From: DATBVX01 sp035263105
Lineage (GTDB): Bacteria > Pseudomonadota > Gammaproteobacteria > Steroidobacterales > Steroidobacteraceae
Assembly: GCA_035263105.1 (NCBI GenBank)
Contig: DATFRO010000021.1
Coordinates: 1 to 64,000 of the forward strand
DNA length: 64,000 nucleotides
Reading direction: 5' to 3'
In this document: piece by piece, positions 52,713-61,978 of the stretch
Layout: every line of letters begins with the position of its first letter
Position numbering within the stretch: the first letter of the stretch is position 1
Notes under the pieces: generated by a model
Told to the model about the DNA's origin: nothing
What the model saw: only the letters and a program-made list of their open reading frames with translations
The model's database searches: none
Program-made: the position numbers and the translations under genes

Positions 52713-52976
52713 TCAGAAATCGGCTACCGACATTCCCGTCCCGCCCTGCAACAGCAGGTGCGGATCGTCGAACAGTCGCGGATCATCCTGGCGCAGCACC
52801 GCGGCGGTGATGTCGTTGCGCACGATGCGCTCGCAGTAAGCCGGTTGCTGAGTCGCGGTCAGATCCGCGGACTGTGCGCGTGGCGTTGGTTCGTGCGTGC
52901 CCCCTGCGCCCTGGAGCGCACCGCCGGACTGCAACGCGAGCACGATGAAAGCCGAGATTGACGCCGCCTTTTTCAT
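52713..52976 (-). CDS. Small exported hypothetical protein
   Basis: An 87-residue protein with signal peptide (MKKAASISAFIVLALQSGGALQ) and a mature part with one Cys (QPAYCERIVRNDI) and acidic tail. Start chosen at 52976, after GGGAG. No family recognised. It is preceded by the best sigma-54 promoter of the window and followed by glsB. Confidence 0.65.
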   Translation of the reverse strand: MKKAASISAFIVLALQSGGALQGAGGTHEPTPRAQSADLTATQQPAYCERIVRNDITAAVLRQDDPRLFDDPHLLLQGGTGMSVADF

Positions 52977-53018
52977 TTCGCTGCTCTCCCTGGTCGCTGT
53001 TTCCATCACCTGAAGATC

Positions 53019-53034
53019 TGCAATACGTGTGCCA
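53019..53034 (-). promoter_or_regulatory. Sigma-54 promoter of the small exported protein / glsB
   Basis: On the minus strand TGGCAC-ACGTA-TTGCA: both the -24 and the -12 hexamers are perfect with exact spacing. Transcription would start near 53009, 33 bp before the ATG at 52976. Confidence 0.75.
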
Positions 53035-53423
53035 GTGCGCCGGCGCCGCTCGCACGAGCGCTGGCGCGCCATTACGCGCAAGCTTTGCCCCCGTCGCCGG
53101 AACTAATTGCAATGGAGCCTGCGTGCTGAAACGCAGCGCCGGCTCGCACGGTCTTGCTCGCACTCAGATCGTGAGCTGCGCGCGGCATTCGACACTGGCA
53201 TGTCGATTGCAGTCGCTTGCACCATGGGGCCCAGAGCGGCCCGGTGGACACAAGCCCGCGAAAGCCGCAGCAGCGTTGCCTGTCAGGGACAGAGGCGACT
53301 CGCAACGTGGCCGAAGCGCAGCGTCGGGTGGGTTGCGGACCGATCCGCCCGCGTCTGCCGGTCGCGCTGGGCTCCAACCACGTCTCGAGCCACGCGCAAG
53401 CAAAGAGAGATCAGGTGCTGCGG
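53035..53423. other. 389-bp region without a supported gene
   Basis: Open frames on both strands have composition and translations typical of chance. It holds a perfect inverted repeat TCGACA-N6-TGTCGA (53189-53206), 155 bp upstream of the sigma-54 promoter, which could be a distant activator site. Confidence 0.5.
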
Positions 53424-54050
53424 CTATTCGTCGCCGTTCTTCCGCGGCGTATCGGCGTGGAGGACGGCCGCCACGTCTTCGAGCATGCTGCGCAATTCCT
53501 CGGCGTGCTCCTCTTCCTTGGCGAGCACCGACTCGAGCATGCGCCGCGTGGTCGGATCGTGGATGCCGACGAACTGGATCATCTCGCGATAGGACTCGAT
53601 CGCGACGCGCTCGGCGACGAGGTCCTCCTCGATCATGTCGACCAGGGACTTGCCCTCGCGGTATTCGGCGGCACTGCGCATCGCGAGCCCGTCCGGGTTG
53701 AAATCCGGCGCGCCACCGAGCTGCACGATGCGCTCGGCGATCTGGTCGGCGTGCGCCTGCTCTTCCTGGGCGTGCACCAGGAATTCCTGCTTGATGGCTT
53801 CGGCCAGCACGCCGTCCGCCATGAAGTAGTGGCGCCGGTAACGCAGGATGCAGACGAGCTCGGTCGCGAGCGCCTCGTTCAACAGGCGCAGCACCGTGTC
53901 GCGGTTGGCATCGTAGCTGGGCGTGACGGCGCCGGACTGGATGTGCTCGCGCGCCCGCCGGCGGATTTCCTTGATGTCGCTGAGGAACGGCTGATCGCTC
54001 CCGCCGGGTTCGTCCTGGGGCTGGTTTCGAGTCCGCTCAGCTGGATGCAT
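53424..54050 (-). CDS. Ferritin-like (bacterioferritin-type) protein
   Basis: A 208-residue four-helix protein. Di-iron ligands appear in order: Glu in NEALATELVCILRYRRHYF, E-x-x-H in HAQEEQAHADQIAERI, Glu in EEDLVAERVAIESYREMI and E-x-x-H in LAKEEEHAEELRSML. Probably an iron-storing or oxidising enzyme that protects from oxidative stress. The first ~30 residues are poorly conserved and hydrophilic. Confidence 0.9.
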   Translation of the reverse strand: MHPAERTRNQPQDEPGGSDQPFLSDIKEIRRRAREHIQSGAVTPSYDANRDTVLRLLNEALATELVCILRYRRHYFMADGVLAEAIKQEFLVHAQEEQAHADQIAERIVQLGGAPDFNPDGLAMRSAAEYREGKSLVDMIEEDLVAERVAIESYREMIQFVGIHDPTTRRMLESVLAKEEEHAEELRSMLEDVAAVLHADTPRKNGDE

Positions 54051-54275
54051 GGGGGTTCCCTCCCGTCATGGACCGATACGGCGGCGCTGCCGGCGTTCGC
54101 CGGCAAGGCCGCCCAGAGGAGCCGCTTTTCCCGCCCGGCACCTGGTCAGCTCTTCTGGCCGTGACCAGCGCCGTGTCCGCGTCCTGCGCATCCTTGTCGG
54201 CAAATTCCTCGGGGCTTCCAGTTGCCCTAGATCCGCCGGCACCAGGCGGGAAAGCGACAACGCGTGAAGTCGAAG

Positions 54276-54440
54276 CTACGTGCGTCGTGCCACGCTCATG
54301 ACGAAGGTCACGACCGCGCCGATGAGGAACAGCACGAACAGGATCTTGGCGAATCCCGCCGCGCCGGCCGCGATGCCGCCGAAGCCGAGGAAGGCCGCGA
54401 TCAGCGCCACGATCAGGAACACGAGTGCGTAATACAGCAT
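54276..54440 (-). CDS. DUF1328 (UPF0391) membrane protein
   Basis: A 54-residue protein with two hydrophobic segments (LYYALVFLIVALIAAFLGF and FAKILFVLFLIGAVVTFVMSV) joined by GGIAAGAAG, matching the UPF0391/DUF1328 family found in stress-gene clusters. The start was set at ATG 54440 from family length. Confidence 0.9.
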   Translation of the reverse strand: MLYYALVFLIVALIAAFLGFGGIAAGAAGFAKILFVLFLIGAVVTFVMSVARRT

Positions 54441-54573
54441 GGTTTTCCCCGCATCGACGTTCGATTGACTTGATTGGTACGATGCGACAAGGCACACCCG
54501 CCATGCCGTCGGCAGTCCACGACAGTCCCTGTAGGACGATGCTCACAATGCGTATCCGCGAGATTTCCCGCGC

Positions 54574-55992
54574 ATGATCTGGCGCGACATCTTCAAGGTG
54601 TGGCTGCCGGTGCTGCTGCTCGCGGCGCTGCTCGCGGGCCTGTACCTGTTGTTCGAGCAGCGCTACTCGCGCCTCAACGAAGTGAGCGTGCGCGTGCTGC
54701 AGATCCAGGAACGGCAGAAGCTCCTGTCGCGCTTCATGCAGCTGGTGGTCGATGCCGAGACCGGCCAGCGCGGCTTCCTCCTGACCGAACAGCCCGAGTA
54801 CCTCGAGCCGCTGTTGAGCGCGGCGCCGCGCATCCACGAGGTGCTGGTGCAACTCGCCGAGAGCTACCAGCGCGAAGGCGTGCCGCTCAACCCGGTGATC
54901 GAGCTCGGCGCTCTCACCCGGCAACGTTTCGAGGTTCTCACCGTCGCGTTGCGCCACTACGTGCAGTGGCGCAGGACCGGCGCGGCGCCGGTCCTGCAGG
55001 GCACCGGCAAGCAGGTCATGGACCAGTTGCGCGGCCGGGTCACGGAGCTCGAGACACTGGAGTCCGAGCAGTTCGTGACCTCACTCGCACAGTGGCAGAG
55101 GGACCTGCGCACCACGCGCTGGAGCATGGCGGGCGCAACGCTCCTCAACGTACTGCTGATCGTTGCGCTCGGCTCGTTCCTGCTGCGCGATCTCAACCGG
55201 CGCAGCCGCGAAGCCGAGTACCTCAAGCGCATGGTGGATGCGCGCACACGCGAGCTGGTGTCGCTCTCCAATCACCTGCAGGAGGTCACCGAGCGCGAGA
55301 AGCAGTCGCTGGCGCGCGAGCTGCACGATGCGCTGGGGAGCCTGCTGGTTGCGACCAAGATGGACGTGGCGTGGCTGCACGCGCGCCTCAGGAGCCTCGA
55401 TCCGGACCTGGAGGTGCGCTGGAGCCGCATCCAGGACTCGCTGGATCGCGGCGTCGATCTCAAGCGTCGCGTGGTCGAGTCGCTCCGTCCGACGCTGCTC
55501 GACAACATGGGCCTGTACGCCGCGTTGCGCTGGCAGTTCGACGAGACCTGCGGGCGCAACAACATCAAGTGCACCTGCCGCCTGCCCGAGGAGGAGCCGC
55601 AGTTCAGCAATGACGCGGCCATCGCGCTGTTCCGCGTGGCGCAGGAATCCTTCACCAACATCCTGCGTCACTCGGAGGCGAGCGAGGCGGAGCTCGAGGT
55701 CAAGGTGGAGGATGGAGAGTTCGTGCTCACCATCGACGACAACGGCCGCGGCCTGCTGCTGCGCGATGATGCGACGCCGCGCCACGGGCTTGCCGGCATG
55801 CGCCATCGCGTGAACGCGCTCGGCGGCCGCTGCGAAATCGCGCGGCGCGAGGCTGGCGGAACCCGGGTGCGCGTGTCGATTCCGCTCGCCAACGTGCAGG
55901 AGGCCGCGGCGCAGCCGCTGCCGGCACAGATCGTCGGCGTGCGCAGCCGCGCGGGCTCCGCGCCTCAGGCGGGCACGAGCTCCGGCGAGTGA
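54574..55992 (+). CDS. CHASE3-type sensor histidine kinase (NarX/HisKA_3 class)
   Basis: A 472-residue kinase: helix at ~10-28, a periplasmic CHASE3-like helical sensor (~32-180, with the DAETGQRGFLLT pattern), helix at ~186-206, then HisKA_3 with H251 in ARELHDALGSLL and a HATPase (LFRVAQESFTNILRHS, DDNGRG). Such kinases pair with NarL/LuxR regulators; the one at 56524 is a candidate. The 3' end overlaps the convergent receiver gene by 28 bp. Confidence 0.91.
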   Translation: MIWRDIFKVWLPVLLLAALLAGLYLLFEQRYSRLNEVSVRVLQIQERQKLLSRFMQLVVDAETGQRGFLLTEQPEYLEPLLSAAPRIHEVLVQLAESYQREGVPLNPVIELGALTRQRFEVLTVALRHYVQWRRTGAAPVLQGTGKQVMDQLRGRVTELETLESEQFVTSLAQWQRDLRTTRWSMAGATLLNVLLIVALGSFLLRDLNRRSREAEYLKRMVDARTRELVSLSNHLQEVTEREKQSLARELHDALGSLLVATKMDVAWLHARLRSLDPDLEVRWSRIQDSLDRGVDLKRRVVESLRPTLLDNMGLYAALRWQFDETCGRNNIKCTCRLPEEEPQFSNDAAIALFRVAQESFTNILRHSEASEAELEVKVEDGEFVLTIDDNGRGLLLRDDATPRHGLAGMRHRVNALGGRCEIARREAGGTRVRVSIPLANVQEAAAQPLPAQIVGVRSRAGSAPQAGTSSGE

Positions 55993-56390
55993 CGCTGGCG
56001 CGGCGGGCCGCCGCGCAACGTGTCGATCAGCTGCGGCAGGCGCTCGAAATCGCGCGCCTTGTCGAGGAAGTAATCCGCGCCCAGGGCGAGCGCCTGGCGG
56101 CGGTATTCCGGCAGATCGTAGTTGGTGAAGATGATCACGATCGGACGCTCTTCGAGCTTGCTGAGCGCGCGCAGCACGCCGAAGCCGGTGCCGCGATTCA
56201 AGCGCAGATCGAGCACCACGACGTCGATTCCGCCCAGCTCAATCGCCTCGATTGCCTTGGTCTCGCGATCGATCGTGTCGATGATGCGGATCGCGCGCAA
56301 CTCGCACAACGACTCCCTGAGGCGCTCCGCCACGATCGGTGAATCCTCGACGATCAGGATTCGCAGGATGTCCATTTCACTGCCACTCAC
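55965..56390 (-). CDS. Single-domain response regulator (receiver only)
   Basis: A 141-residue CheY-like protein: ILIVEDSPIVAERL acid pocket, phospho-Asp in VVVLDLRLN, Thr in IFTNYD and Lys in FLDKARDF. No output domain, so it may act in a phosphorelay or by binding a partner. It begins with GTG 56390 or ATG 56375. Kinase unknown, but the kinase gene at 54574 is adjacent and convergent. Confidence 0.88.
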   Translation of the reverse strand: MSGSEMDILRILIVEDSPIVAERLRESLCELRAIRIIDTIDRETKAIEAIELGGIDVVVLDLRLNRGTGFGVLRALSKLEERPIVIIFTNYDLPEYRRQALALGADYFLDKARDFERLPQLIDTLRGGPPRQRHSPELVPA

Positions 56391-56523
56391 GGAAATACTC
56401 TGCTGCTTGCACGTCGCATTCTCCCCGCAACGCCCGAGTCCCGGTATCAGACTTCGCTGACGCTGCTCCTACAAATCTCCCTTCGACACCGGCACATGAA
56501 CGAATCGGCGCTTTCGGGCTCCC

Positions 56524-57156
56524 TCAGTTGATGAGCTGGTTGCGTAATGCATACGAAGTGAGATCGGCATTGGTCTCGAAACTCATCTTCTGCAGGATGC
56601 GGCTGCGGTACGTGCTCACCGTCTTGACGCTCAGGCACAGCTCCGTCGCGATCTCCGAGACCGCGCGCCCGGCCGCGAGCTTGCAGAACACCTGGAATTC
56701 ACGTTCAGAGAGGCGCGCGTGCAGCGGCTTGTCGGCCTCGCCGTCGAGCTCGCCCACCAGCTGTTCAGCGAGCGTCGAGCTCACGTAGCGCCGGCCCTGC
56801 AGGACTGCGCGCACCGCGCGCAGCAGCTCCTCGGGCGCGGTGCCCTTCTCGATGAAGCCGCTCGCGCCGGCGCGCAGCACGTTGAGCGCGTACTGCCGTT
56901 CAGGGTAGCCGCTGAGCACCAGCACGCGGGTGCGGTCGTGCACCGAGCGGATCTGCTGCAGGATGTCGATGCCGCTGCGATCGGGCATGCCGATGTCGAG
57001 GATCACCAGGTCCCAGTTCTCGGCGCGCAGGCGATCGAGCGTCTCGCGCCCGGTTGCAGCTTCGCCGATCGCGCTGATGGCGCGGTCTTCGACCAGAAAC
57101 TGCTTGAGACCGGCGCGAACTACCGCATGGTCGTCGGCGATCAGAACTCGTGCCAT
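56524..57156 (-). CDS. NarL/FixJ-family response regulator
   Basis: A 210-residue regulator: receiver (1-~120; phospho-Asp in LVILDIGMPD, Lys in FIEKGTAPEE) and LuxR helix-turn-helix (~145-205; LSEREFQVFCKLAAGRAVSEIATELCLSVKTVSTYRSRIL). It should bind DNA as a dimer when phosphorylated. It is 23 bp upstream of nothing in its operon direction; the sigma-54 activator gene lies behind it on the same strand, so both may be read together. Confidence 0.93.
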   Translation of the reverse strand: MARVLIADDHAVVRAGLKQFLVEDRAISAIGEAATGRETLDRLRAENWDLVILDIGMPDRSGIDILQQIRSVHDRTRVLVLSGYPERQYALNVLRAGASGFIEKGTAPEELLRAVRAVLQGRRYVSSTLAEQLVGELDGEADKPLHARLSEREFQVFCKLAAGRAVSEIATELCLSVKTVSTYRSRILQKMSFETNADLTSYALRNQLIN

Positions 57157-57179
57157 GGACTTCCCATTTCAGGTGGTCC

Positions 57180-58220
<1,041 letters not shown>

Positions 58221-58368
58221 TGCTTCCCCTAATGTCGATTCGTCGGACCGCGAGCGAATGCAATTTCTGCATCGGCCCTGGGGAAGCTTTGTAACGTATT
58301 GCATCCCGGGGCTGGAGCGGCGCTCACTGATCCCAGCCTAGGAATAATTGCAACGCGCGTGTCGGTGT

Positions 58369-58379
58369 TTGTCTGACAA
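58369..58379. promoter_or_regulatory. Candidate upstream activator site
   Basis: The perfect palindrome TTGTC-T-GACAA lies 86 bp before the sigma-54 promoter. A further TGTC at 58360 gives TGTC-N11-GACA, close to the TGTC-N10-GACA site of GlrR in E. coli. Confidence 0.45.
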
Positions 58380-58464
58380 GAGCGCCCCAATCCGCTGTTT
58401 CCTGTGCCTTTGCGCACCGTGCGGGAGCCGTCGCGCTGCGCAGTGCACAACGCCATCCAGCCCG

Positions 58465-58480
58465 TGGCATACGCCTTGCA
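58465..58480 (+). promoter_or_regulatory. Sigma-54 promoter of the stress lipoprotein
   Basis: TGGCAT-ACGCC-TTGCA keeps GG-N10-GC with two mismatches to the long consensus. The start would be near 58491, 56 bp before the ATG at 58547. Confidence 0.7.
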
Positions 58481-58546
58481 CCTCGCTATTCGGTTCGCGC
58501 GCCGCAAGTGACGCGCGCCGTGAGGCTGTGTGCCGGGAAGGTATTG

Positions 58547-58960
58547 ATGAAGACCACATCTGTGAATCTGACGATCGTGAATCTGGCAATGGCGGCGCTG
58601 CTATCGGTGTTCGCGCTGGCGGGCTGCAAGCGCGCCGAGAGCCCTGCACATACGCAGCAGGATGTTCAGCAGGCTGAACAGCAGGCCAACGAAAAAGTCG
58701 CGGAAGCGCGCACCGACCAGGCCAAGCAGGACGCAGAGGCCGGCAAGGACGTGCGCAACGAAGAGCAGGATGCTGCGAAGAAAGAAGCGAGCGCCGCCTA
58801 TGACGTCGCGGTCGCGCAGGCGGAGGGCGATCACAAGGTCGCCATCCAGAAGTGCGAGTCACAGAGTGGCGCGGCGCGTGATGCCTGCAAGGAGCGTGCG
58901 GACACGGCGCTCGAGCAGGCCAAGTCGCAGGCCGAAGCGCGGCGCGACGCGGCGCGTTGA
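58547..58960 (+). CDS. Coiled-coil lipoprotein
   Basis: A 137-residue lipoprotein: signal with lipobox ALAGC (LLSVFALAGCKR) and an almost wholly helical Ala/Glu/Gln/Lys-rich body with two Cys (KCESQ and DACKER) near its end. It may span between membranes or sit in the outer membrane. Expected to respond to the sigma-54 activator nearby. The signal sequence is very like that of the next gene. Confidence 0.8.
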   Translation: MKTTSVNLTIVNLAMAALLSVFALAGCKRAESPAHTQQDVQQAEQQANEKVAEARTDQAKQDAEAGKDVRNEEQDAAKKEASAAYDVAVAQAEGDHKVAIQKCESQSGAARDACKERADTALEQAKSQAEARRDAAR

Positions 58961-58970
58961 TTTCCCGCAA

Positions 58971-59005
58971 CGCGTGATCGATCACCAGGTGCGATCGATC
59001 ACGCG
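58971..59005. repeat. 13-bp perfect inverted repeat between lipoprotein genes
   Basis: Arms CGCGTGATCGATC (58971-58983) and GATCGATCACGCG (58993-59005) are perfect complements with a 9-nt spacer. It starts 10 bp after the first lipoprotein stop. No T-run. It may be a terminator with Rho, an mRNA stabiliser or an operator for the next gene. Confidence 0.75.
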
Positions 59006-59053
59006 ACACACCGAGCTGATTCTCCCGTACTCAATCCCAAGAGGAGCGAACCG

Positions 59054-59272
59054 ATGAAGACCAAATACCTCATGATCGCAGCCCTGCTGTCGCTCTTCGC
59101 GCTGGCAGGCTGCAAGCGCCCGGAGGCGACTCCGCCGGAAACCCCCGCGCCGAGCTCGCAGCCCGAGACACCGCCGCCGGCACAGGAATCTCCGCCGCCC
59201 GCCGACCAGGCAACGCCGCCGTCCGACCAGACGCCGCCGCCTGACAACAGCGGGCAGCCCCCGCAGCAATAG
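59054..59272 (+). CDS. Small proline-rich lipoprotein
   Basis: A 72-residue lipoprotein: MKTKYLMIAALLSLFALAGCKR signal with Cys at residue 20, then a Pro/Gln/Thr/Ser-rich tail of short PPP and TPP units. The signal resembles that of the upstream lipoprotein (LLS[V/L]FALAGCKR), suggesting duplication of the first exon-like part with a new tail. Probably a flexible spacer in the periplasm. An AGGAGCGAACCG site precedes the ATG. Confidence 0.75.
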   Translation: MKTKYLMIAALLSLFALAGCKRPEATPPETPAPSSQPETPPPAQESPPPADQATPPSDQTPPPDNSGQPPQQ

Positions 59273-59433
59273 CGCGTGAACGCAGCCGGGACGGATGTCA
59301 GCCGACCTCCGTCCCTGCTTGCGGCTCAGTCCTACGGACGTGGCCATGCGCCATGCGCTGAACTAGTCGCCGAAACTGCCGCAGTGTGTATTGACGCTTA
59401 CCAACAGGTTCAGTAACGACCAGGAGACTTGTG

Positions 59434-60009
59434 ATGAGACGATCATTCACTCTCAGTACGGCAACGGCGCTGATCAGCGCCCTGTTGATCGTGGCGTGCT
59501 CGTCGACACCGACACAACGCAGCGCCGGCGAGACCGTCGATGACGCCACCCTGACCGGCAAGGTCAAGGCCGCGCTCGTCGACAACGACCTCGTCAAGGC
59601 GGGCGAAGTCAACGTCGACTCGTACCGCGGCGTGGTGCAGCTCAACGGCTTCGTCGGCACGCAGGCGGAGAAGAGCGCGGCGAGCAAGGCGGCGCAGTCG
59701 GTGAAAGGCGTGAAGGAAGTGCGCAACAACCTCGAGGTCAAGTCGGTCGCGATGGCCAATGCCGATGCGGATCGCTCCGCGGGGCAGGTCGTGGACGATG
59801 CGACCATCACCGCGAAGGTGAAGACGGCGCTGATCGAGGACAAGACGACCAAGGCCCACCAGATCAACGTCGACACCAGTTCCGGCATCGTGGAGCTCGG
59901 TGGCTTCGTCGACTCGCAGGAGGCCAAGGACCGCGCCGGTGAAGTGGCGCGTTCGGTGAAGGGCGTGAAGGACGTGAAGAACGACCTGCAGCTCAAGCCG
60001 AAGCCCTGA
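59434..60009 (+). CDS. Two-BON-domain lipoprotein (OsmY-like)
   Basis: A 191-residue exported protein: signal ending LLIVACSS, so lipobox Cys near residue 22, then two BON domains, each about 65 residues: VDDATLTGKVKAALVDND... and VDDATITAKVKTALIEDK... BON proteins bind phospholipid and guard the envelope in osmotic stress. ATG 59434 follows GTG 59431; GGAG is well placed. It is the third small envelope gene in this run. Confidence 0.92.
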   Translation: MRRSFTLSTATALISALLIVACSSTPTQRSAGETVDDATLTGKVKAALVDNDLVKAGEVNVDSYRGVVQLNGFVGTQAEKSAASKAAQSVKGVKEVRNNLEVKSVAMANADADRSAGQVVDDATITAKVKTALIEDKTTKAHQINVDTSSGIVELGGFVDSQEAKDRAGEVARSVKGVKDVKNDLQLKPKP

Positions 60010-60046
60010 TCGCGACAGCAACTCACAAAGACGATGTCGAAACTCG

Positions 60047-60078
60047 AGCCGGCGGGGTCGAAGAGGGCCCCGCCGGCT
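60047..60078 (+). terminator. Strong hairpin after the BON gene
   Basis: Perfect 11-bp arms AGCCGGCGGGG/CCCCGCCGGCT with a 10-nt loop, 38 bp past the stop; no T-run. Confidence 0.5.
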
Positions 60079-60141
60079 TCGACGTTATGGGGTAGCCAGC
60101 GCGTGGCGCCCGCGTCTCACGAGCCGGTGCGGGAGGGTTCG

Positions 60142-61332
60142 ATGCAAGAGATCGACCGGACGTTTTCCGCTCCACGACAACGCAATGCGGGCAAGGTCGC
60201 ACTGATCGTTCTTGCCGTGATTGCAGTGATCGCGGCGTTGCACCTGGGGCGCGAAGTGACGATGCCGATCGGGCTGGCCTTGTTCTTCGCCGTGATTCTC
60301 TCGCCTGCTGTCGAGCGTTTGCGCCGCATGGGCCTGCGCAATGGCATCGCGGCGGCGCTGGTGATGCTCATGGTCGTTGCGGCGCTCGCCACGCTGGTGC
60401 AATTCATCAAGGACCCGGCGCGCGCCTGGTTCGAGCGCGCGCCGAGCGTGCTCACCGACGTCGAGAAAAAGCTGCGACCGCTCCAGCAGGTCGCGACGCG
60501 CATCGATAGGGTCGCGGCGCAGGCGGAACGCGTGACCGGGGCGACAACGGCGTCGACGCCCAACAACACGGGCGACTACCAGGGGCTGCTGCGCAAGGCG
60601 CCCGCCGTGGTGTTGCCGGTGGTCGGCGTCTTTTTCCTGACCTTCTTTCTCCTCGCCTCCGGGCCGCCGCTGCTCGCTCGCGTAGCGACCGGACGACGAC
60701 GCACCGGCTCGGCGCGCCACGGCGTGATCGTCGTGGAGAGCGCGCGGCGCGAGCTGTCGCGCTTTCTCGGCACCATCGCACTCATCAACGTCGGCCTCGG
60801 ACTTGTGACGACGGGCATTGCCTACGCGTTCGAGCTGCCCACCCCGGTGCTCTGGGGCGTGATGGCGGCGGTGCTGAACTTCATTCCATACGCCGGTTCA
60901 GCAACGACACTCACCGTCATCACGATCGTTGCGATCATCACGCACGACACGCTGACGCCCGCGGTCGGAGTGGCGCTGTCCTACCTCACGGCCGCCACCA
61001 TCGAGGGACAGCTGGTGCAGCCGCTCGCCCTCGGCCGGCGCCTCGCGCTCAGCCCGCTGATCGTGTTCCTCGGCCTGTGGGTGTGGGGCTGGATCTGGGG
61101 CATCGCGGGCCTGCTGCTCGCGACGCCGATCCTGGTGACGATCAAGGCGGTGAGTTGTCAGATCAGTAGTTGGGGCCCGTTGACGGAATTCCTGAGTCCG
61201 TCGGCGGCGCCCGCCATTACCTCGAGCGCGCGGGCGTGGCGACGCGCGCGTCGACGGCGACGTGTGCCACGGACAACGGAATCCGCCGCGCTCGCGGCGG
61301 CGGAAAGTGAATCGGAGACGACCCTCGTCTGA
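60142..61332 (+). CDS. AI-2E family (PerM) transporter
   Basis: A 396-residue permease with eight predicted membrane segments (pairs at ~18-60, ~65-95, ~150-175, ~210-260, ~270-330), and the family end GLWVWGWIWGIAGLLLATPILVTIKAV. The C-terminal tail is long and basic. The start was set at ATG 60142 by the GGGAGGG site; the open frame upstream runs through the BON-gene hairpin. Family members export various compounds; substrate unknown. Confidence 0.88.
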   Translation: MQEIDRTFSAPRQRNAGKVALIVLAVIAVIAALHLGREVTMPIGLALFFAVILSPAVERLRRMGLRNGIAAALVMLMVVAALATLVQFIKDPARAWFERAPSVLTDVEKKLRPLQQVATRIDRVAAQAERVTGATTASTPNNTGDYQGLLRKAPAVVLPVVGVFFLTFFLLASGPPLLARVATGRRRTGSARHGVIVVESARRELSRFLGTIALINVGLGLVTTGIAYAFELPTPVLWGVMAAVLNFIPYAGSATTLTVITIVAIITHDTLTPAVGVALSYLTAATIEGQLVQPLALGRRLALSPLIVFLGLWVWGWIWGIAGLLLATPILVTIKAVSCQISSWGPLTEFLSPSAAPAITSSARAWRRARRRRRVPRTTESAALAAAESESETTLV

Positions 61333-61378
61333 ACGAAGGCAAGGACTCGCCGGATCTTGAAGCGCAAGGAGAGCAATC

Positions 61379-61969
61379 ATGCAGCAGAGAGCAGCGGTAC
61401 AACGTGACACGTCGGTGACCTACAAGGTCCGTGAGTTCAATTTCTCGCGCGTCGAGGGCATTTCCAGCGAGGCGCTGCAGGATCACCTGACGCTCTACAA
61501 GGGCTACGTCGAGAACACGAACCGGCTGCTCAAGGAAATCGAACATGAGGGCGGCAAGGACGCCGAGCATCGCCTCGCGTTCGAGTTCAACGGCATGAAG
61601 CTGCACGAGCTGTTCTTCGAGACGCTCGGCGGGCCGGGCTCGGCGATGCGAACCTCGGGCGTGCTGGCCGAGGCAATGGACATCAGCTACGGCGGCACGA
61701 AGGGCTGGCGCGACCGGTTCCTCGCGGTCGCCAGCACGCGCGGCATCGGCTGGGTGATGAGCGCGCGCGAGGTGGCGACCAACCGACTGCTCACGTTCTG
61801 GATCGACGAGCATCACTTCGGCCTGCCGGCGAACCTGCAACCGGTGATCCTGCTTGACTGCTGGGAGCACGCCTATCTCAAGGACTTCGGCGTGAAGGGT
61901 CGCGAGGAGTTCGTCGAGACGGTGCTCCACAACTTGAACTGGAGCGTGATCGAGAAGCGCTGCAGCTGA
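61379..61969 (+). CDS. Iron/manganese superoxide dismutase family protein, divergent
   Basis: A 196-residue SOD-fold protein. All four metal ligands can be placed: His in LQDHLTLYKGYV, His in MKLHELFFETLGG, Asp in LLDCWEHAYL and His two residues on. The usual HHxKHHxxY start and DVWEHAYY are changed, so activity and metal choice are uncertain. The AGGAGAGCAATC site is strong. It fits the stress setting. Confidence 0.85.
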   Translation: MQQRAAVQRDTSVTYKVREFNFSRVEGISSEALQDHLTLYKGYVENTNRLLKEIEHEGGKDAEHRLAFEFNGMKLHELFFETLGGPGSAMRTSGVLAEAMDISYGGTKGWRDRFLAVASTRGIGWVMSAREVATNRLLTFWIDEHHFGLPANLQPVILLDCWEHAYLKDFGVKGREEFVETVLHNLNWSVIEKRCS

Positions 61970-61978
61970 CGGTCGCTC

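Larger units (their letters stand above)
58221..58546. other. 326-bp divergent regulatory region
   Basis: Lies between the sigma-54 activator and the lipoprotein gene. It contains an activator-like palindrome (58369) and a sigma-54 promoter (58465). No gene. Confidence 0.6.

Noticed and set aside
53072..53592. Open frames of 101 and 161 codons on both strands
   Set aside because: Arg/Ser/Cys-rich translations typical of chance frames in high-GC DNA, no ribosome site, and one overlaps the ferritin-like gene.
54500..54520. GC-N10-CC on the plus strand as minus-strand sigma-54 site for the DUF1328 gene
   Set aside because: The -24 and -12 bases around the invariant pairs do not match.
58350..58366. 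Possible sigma-54 promoter on the minus strand for the activator gene (CGACAC-N5-TTGCA)
   Set aside because: The invariant GG of the -24 element is missing.
59334..59349. GG-N10-GC before the BON gene
   Set aside because: Spacing fits but the flanking bases do not match the -24 or -12 element.
59393..59417. TTGACG with TAACGA 17 bp on, before the BON gene
   Set aside because: The start of transcription would fall on or after the ribosome site.
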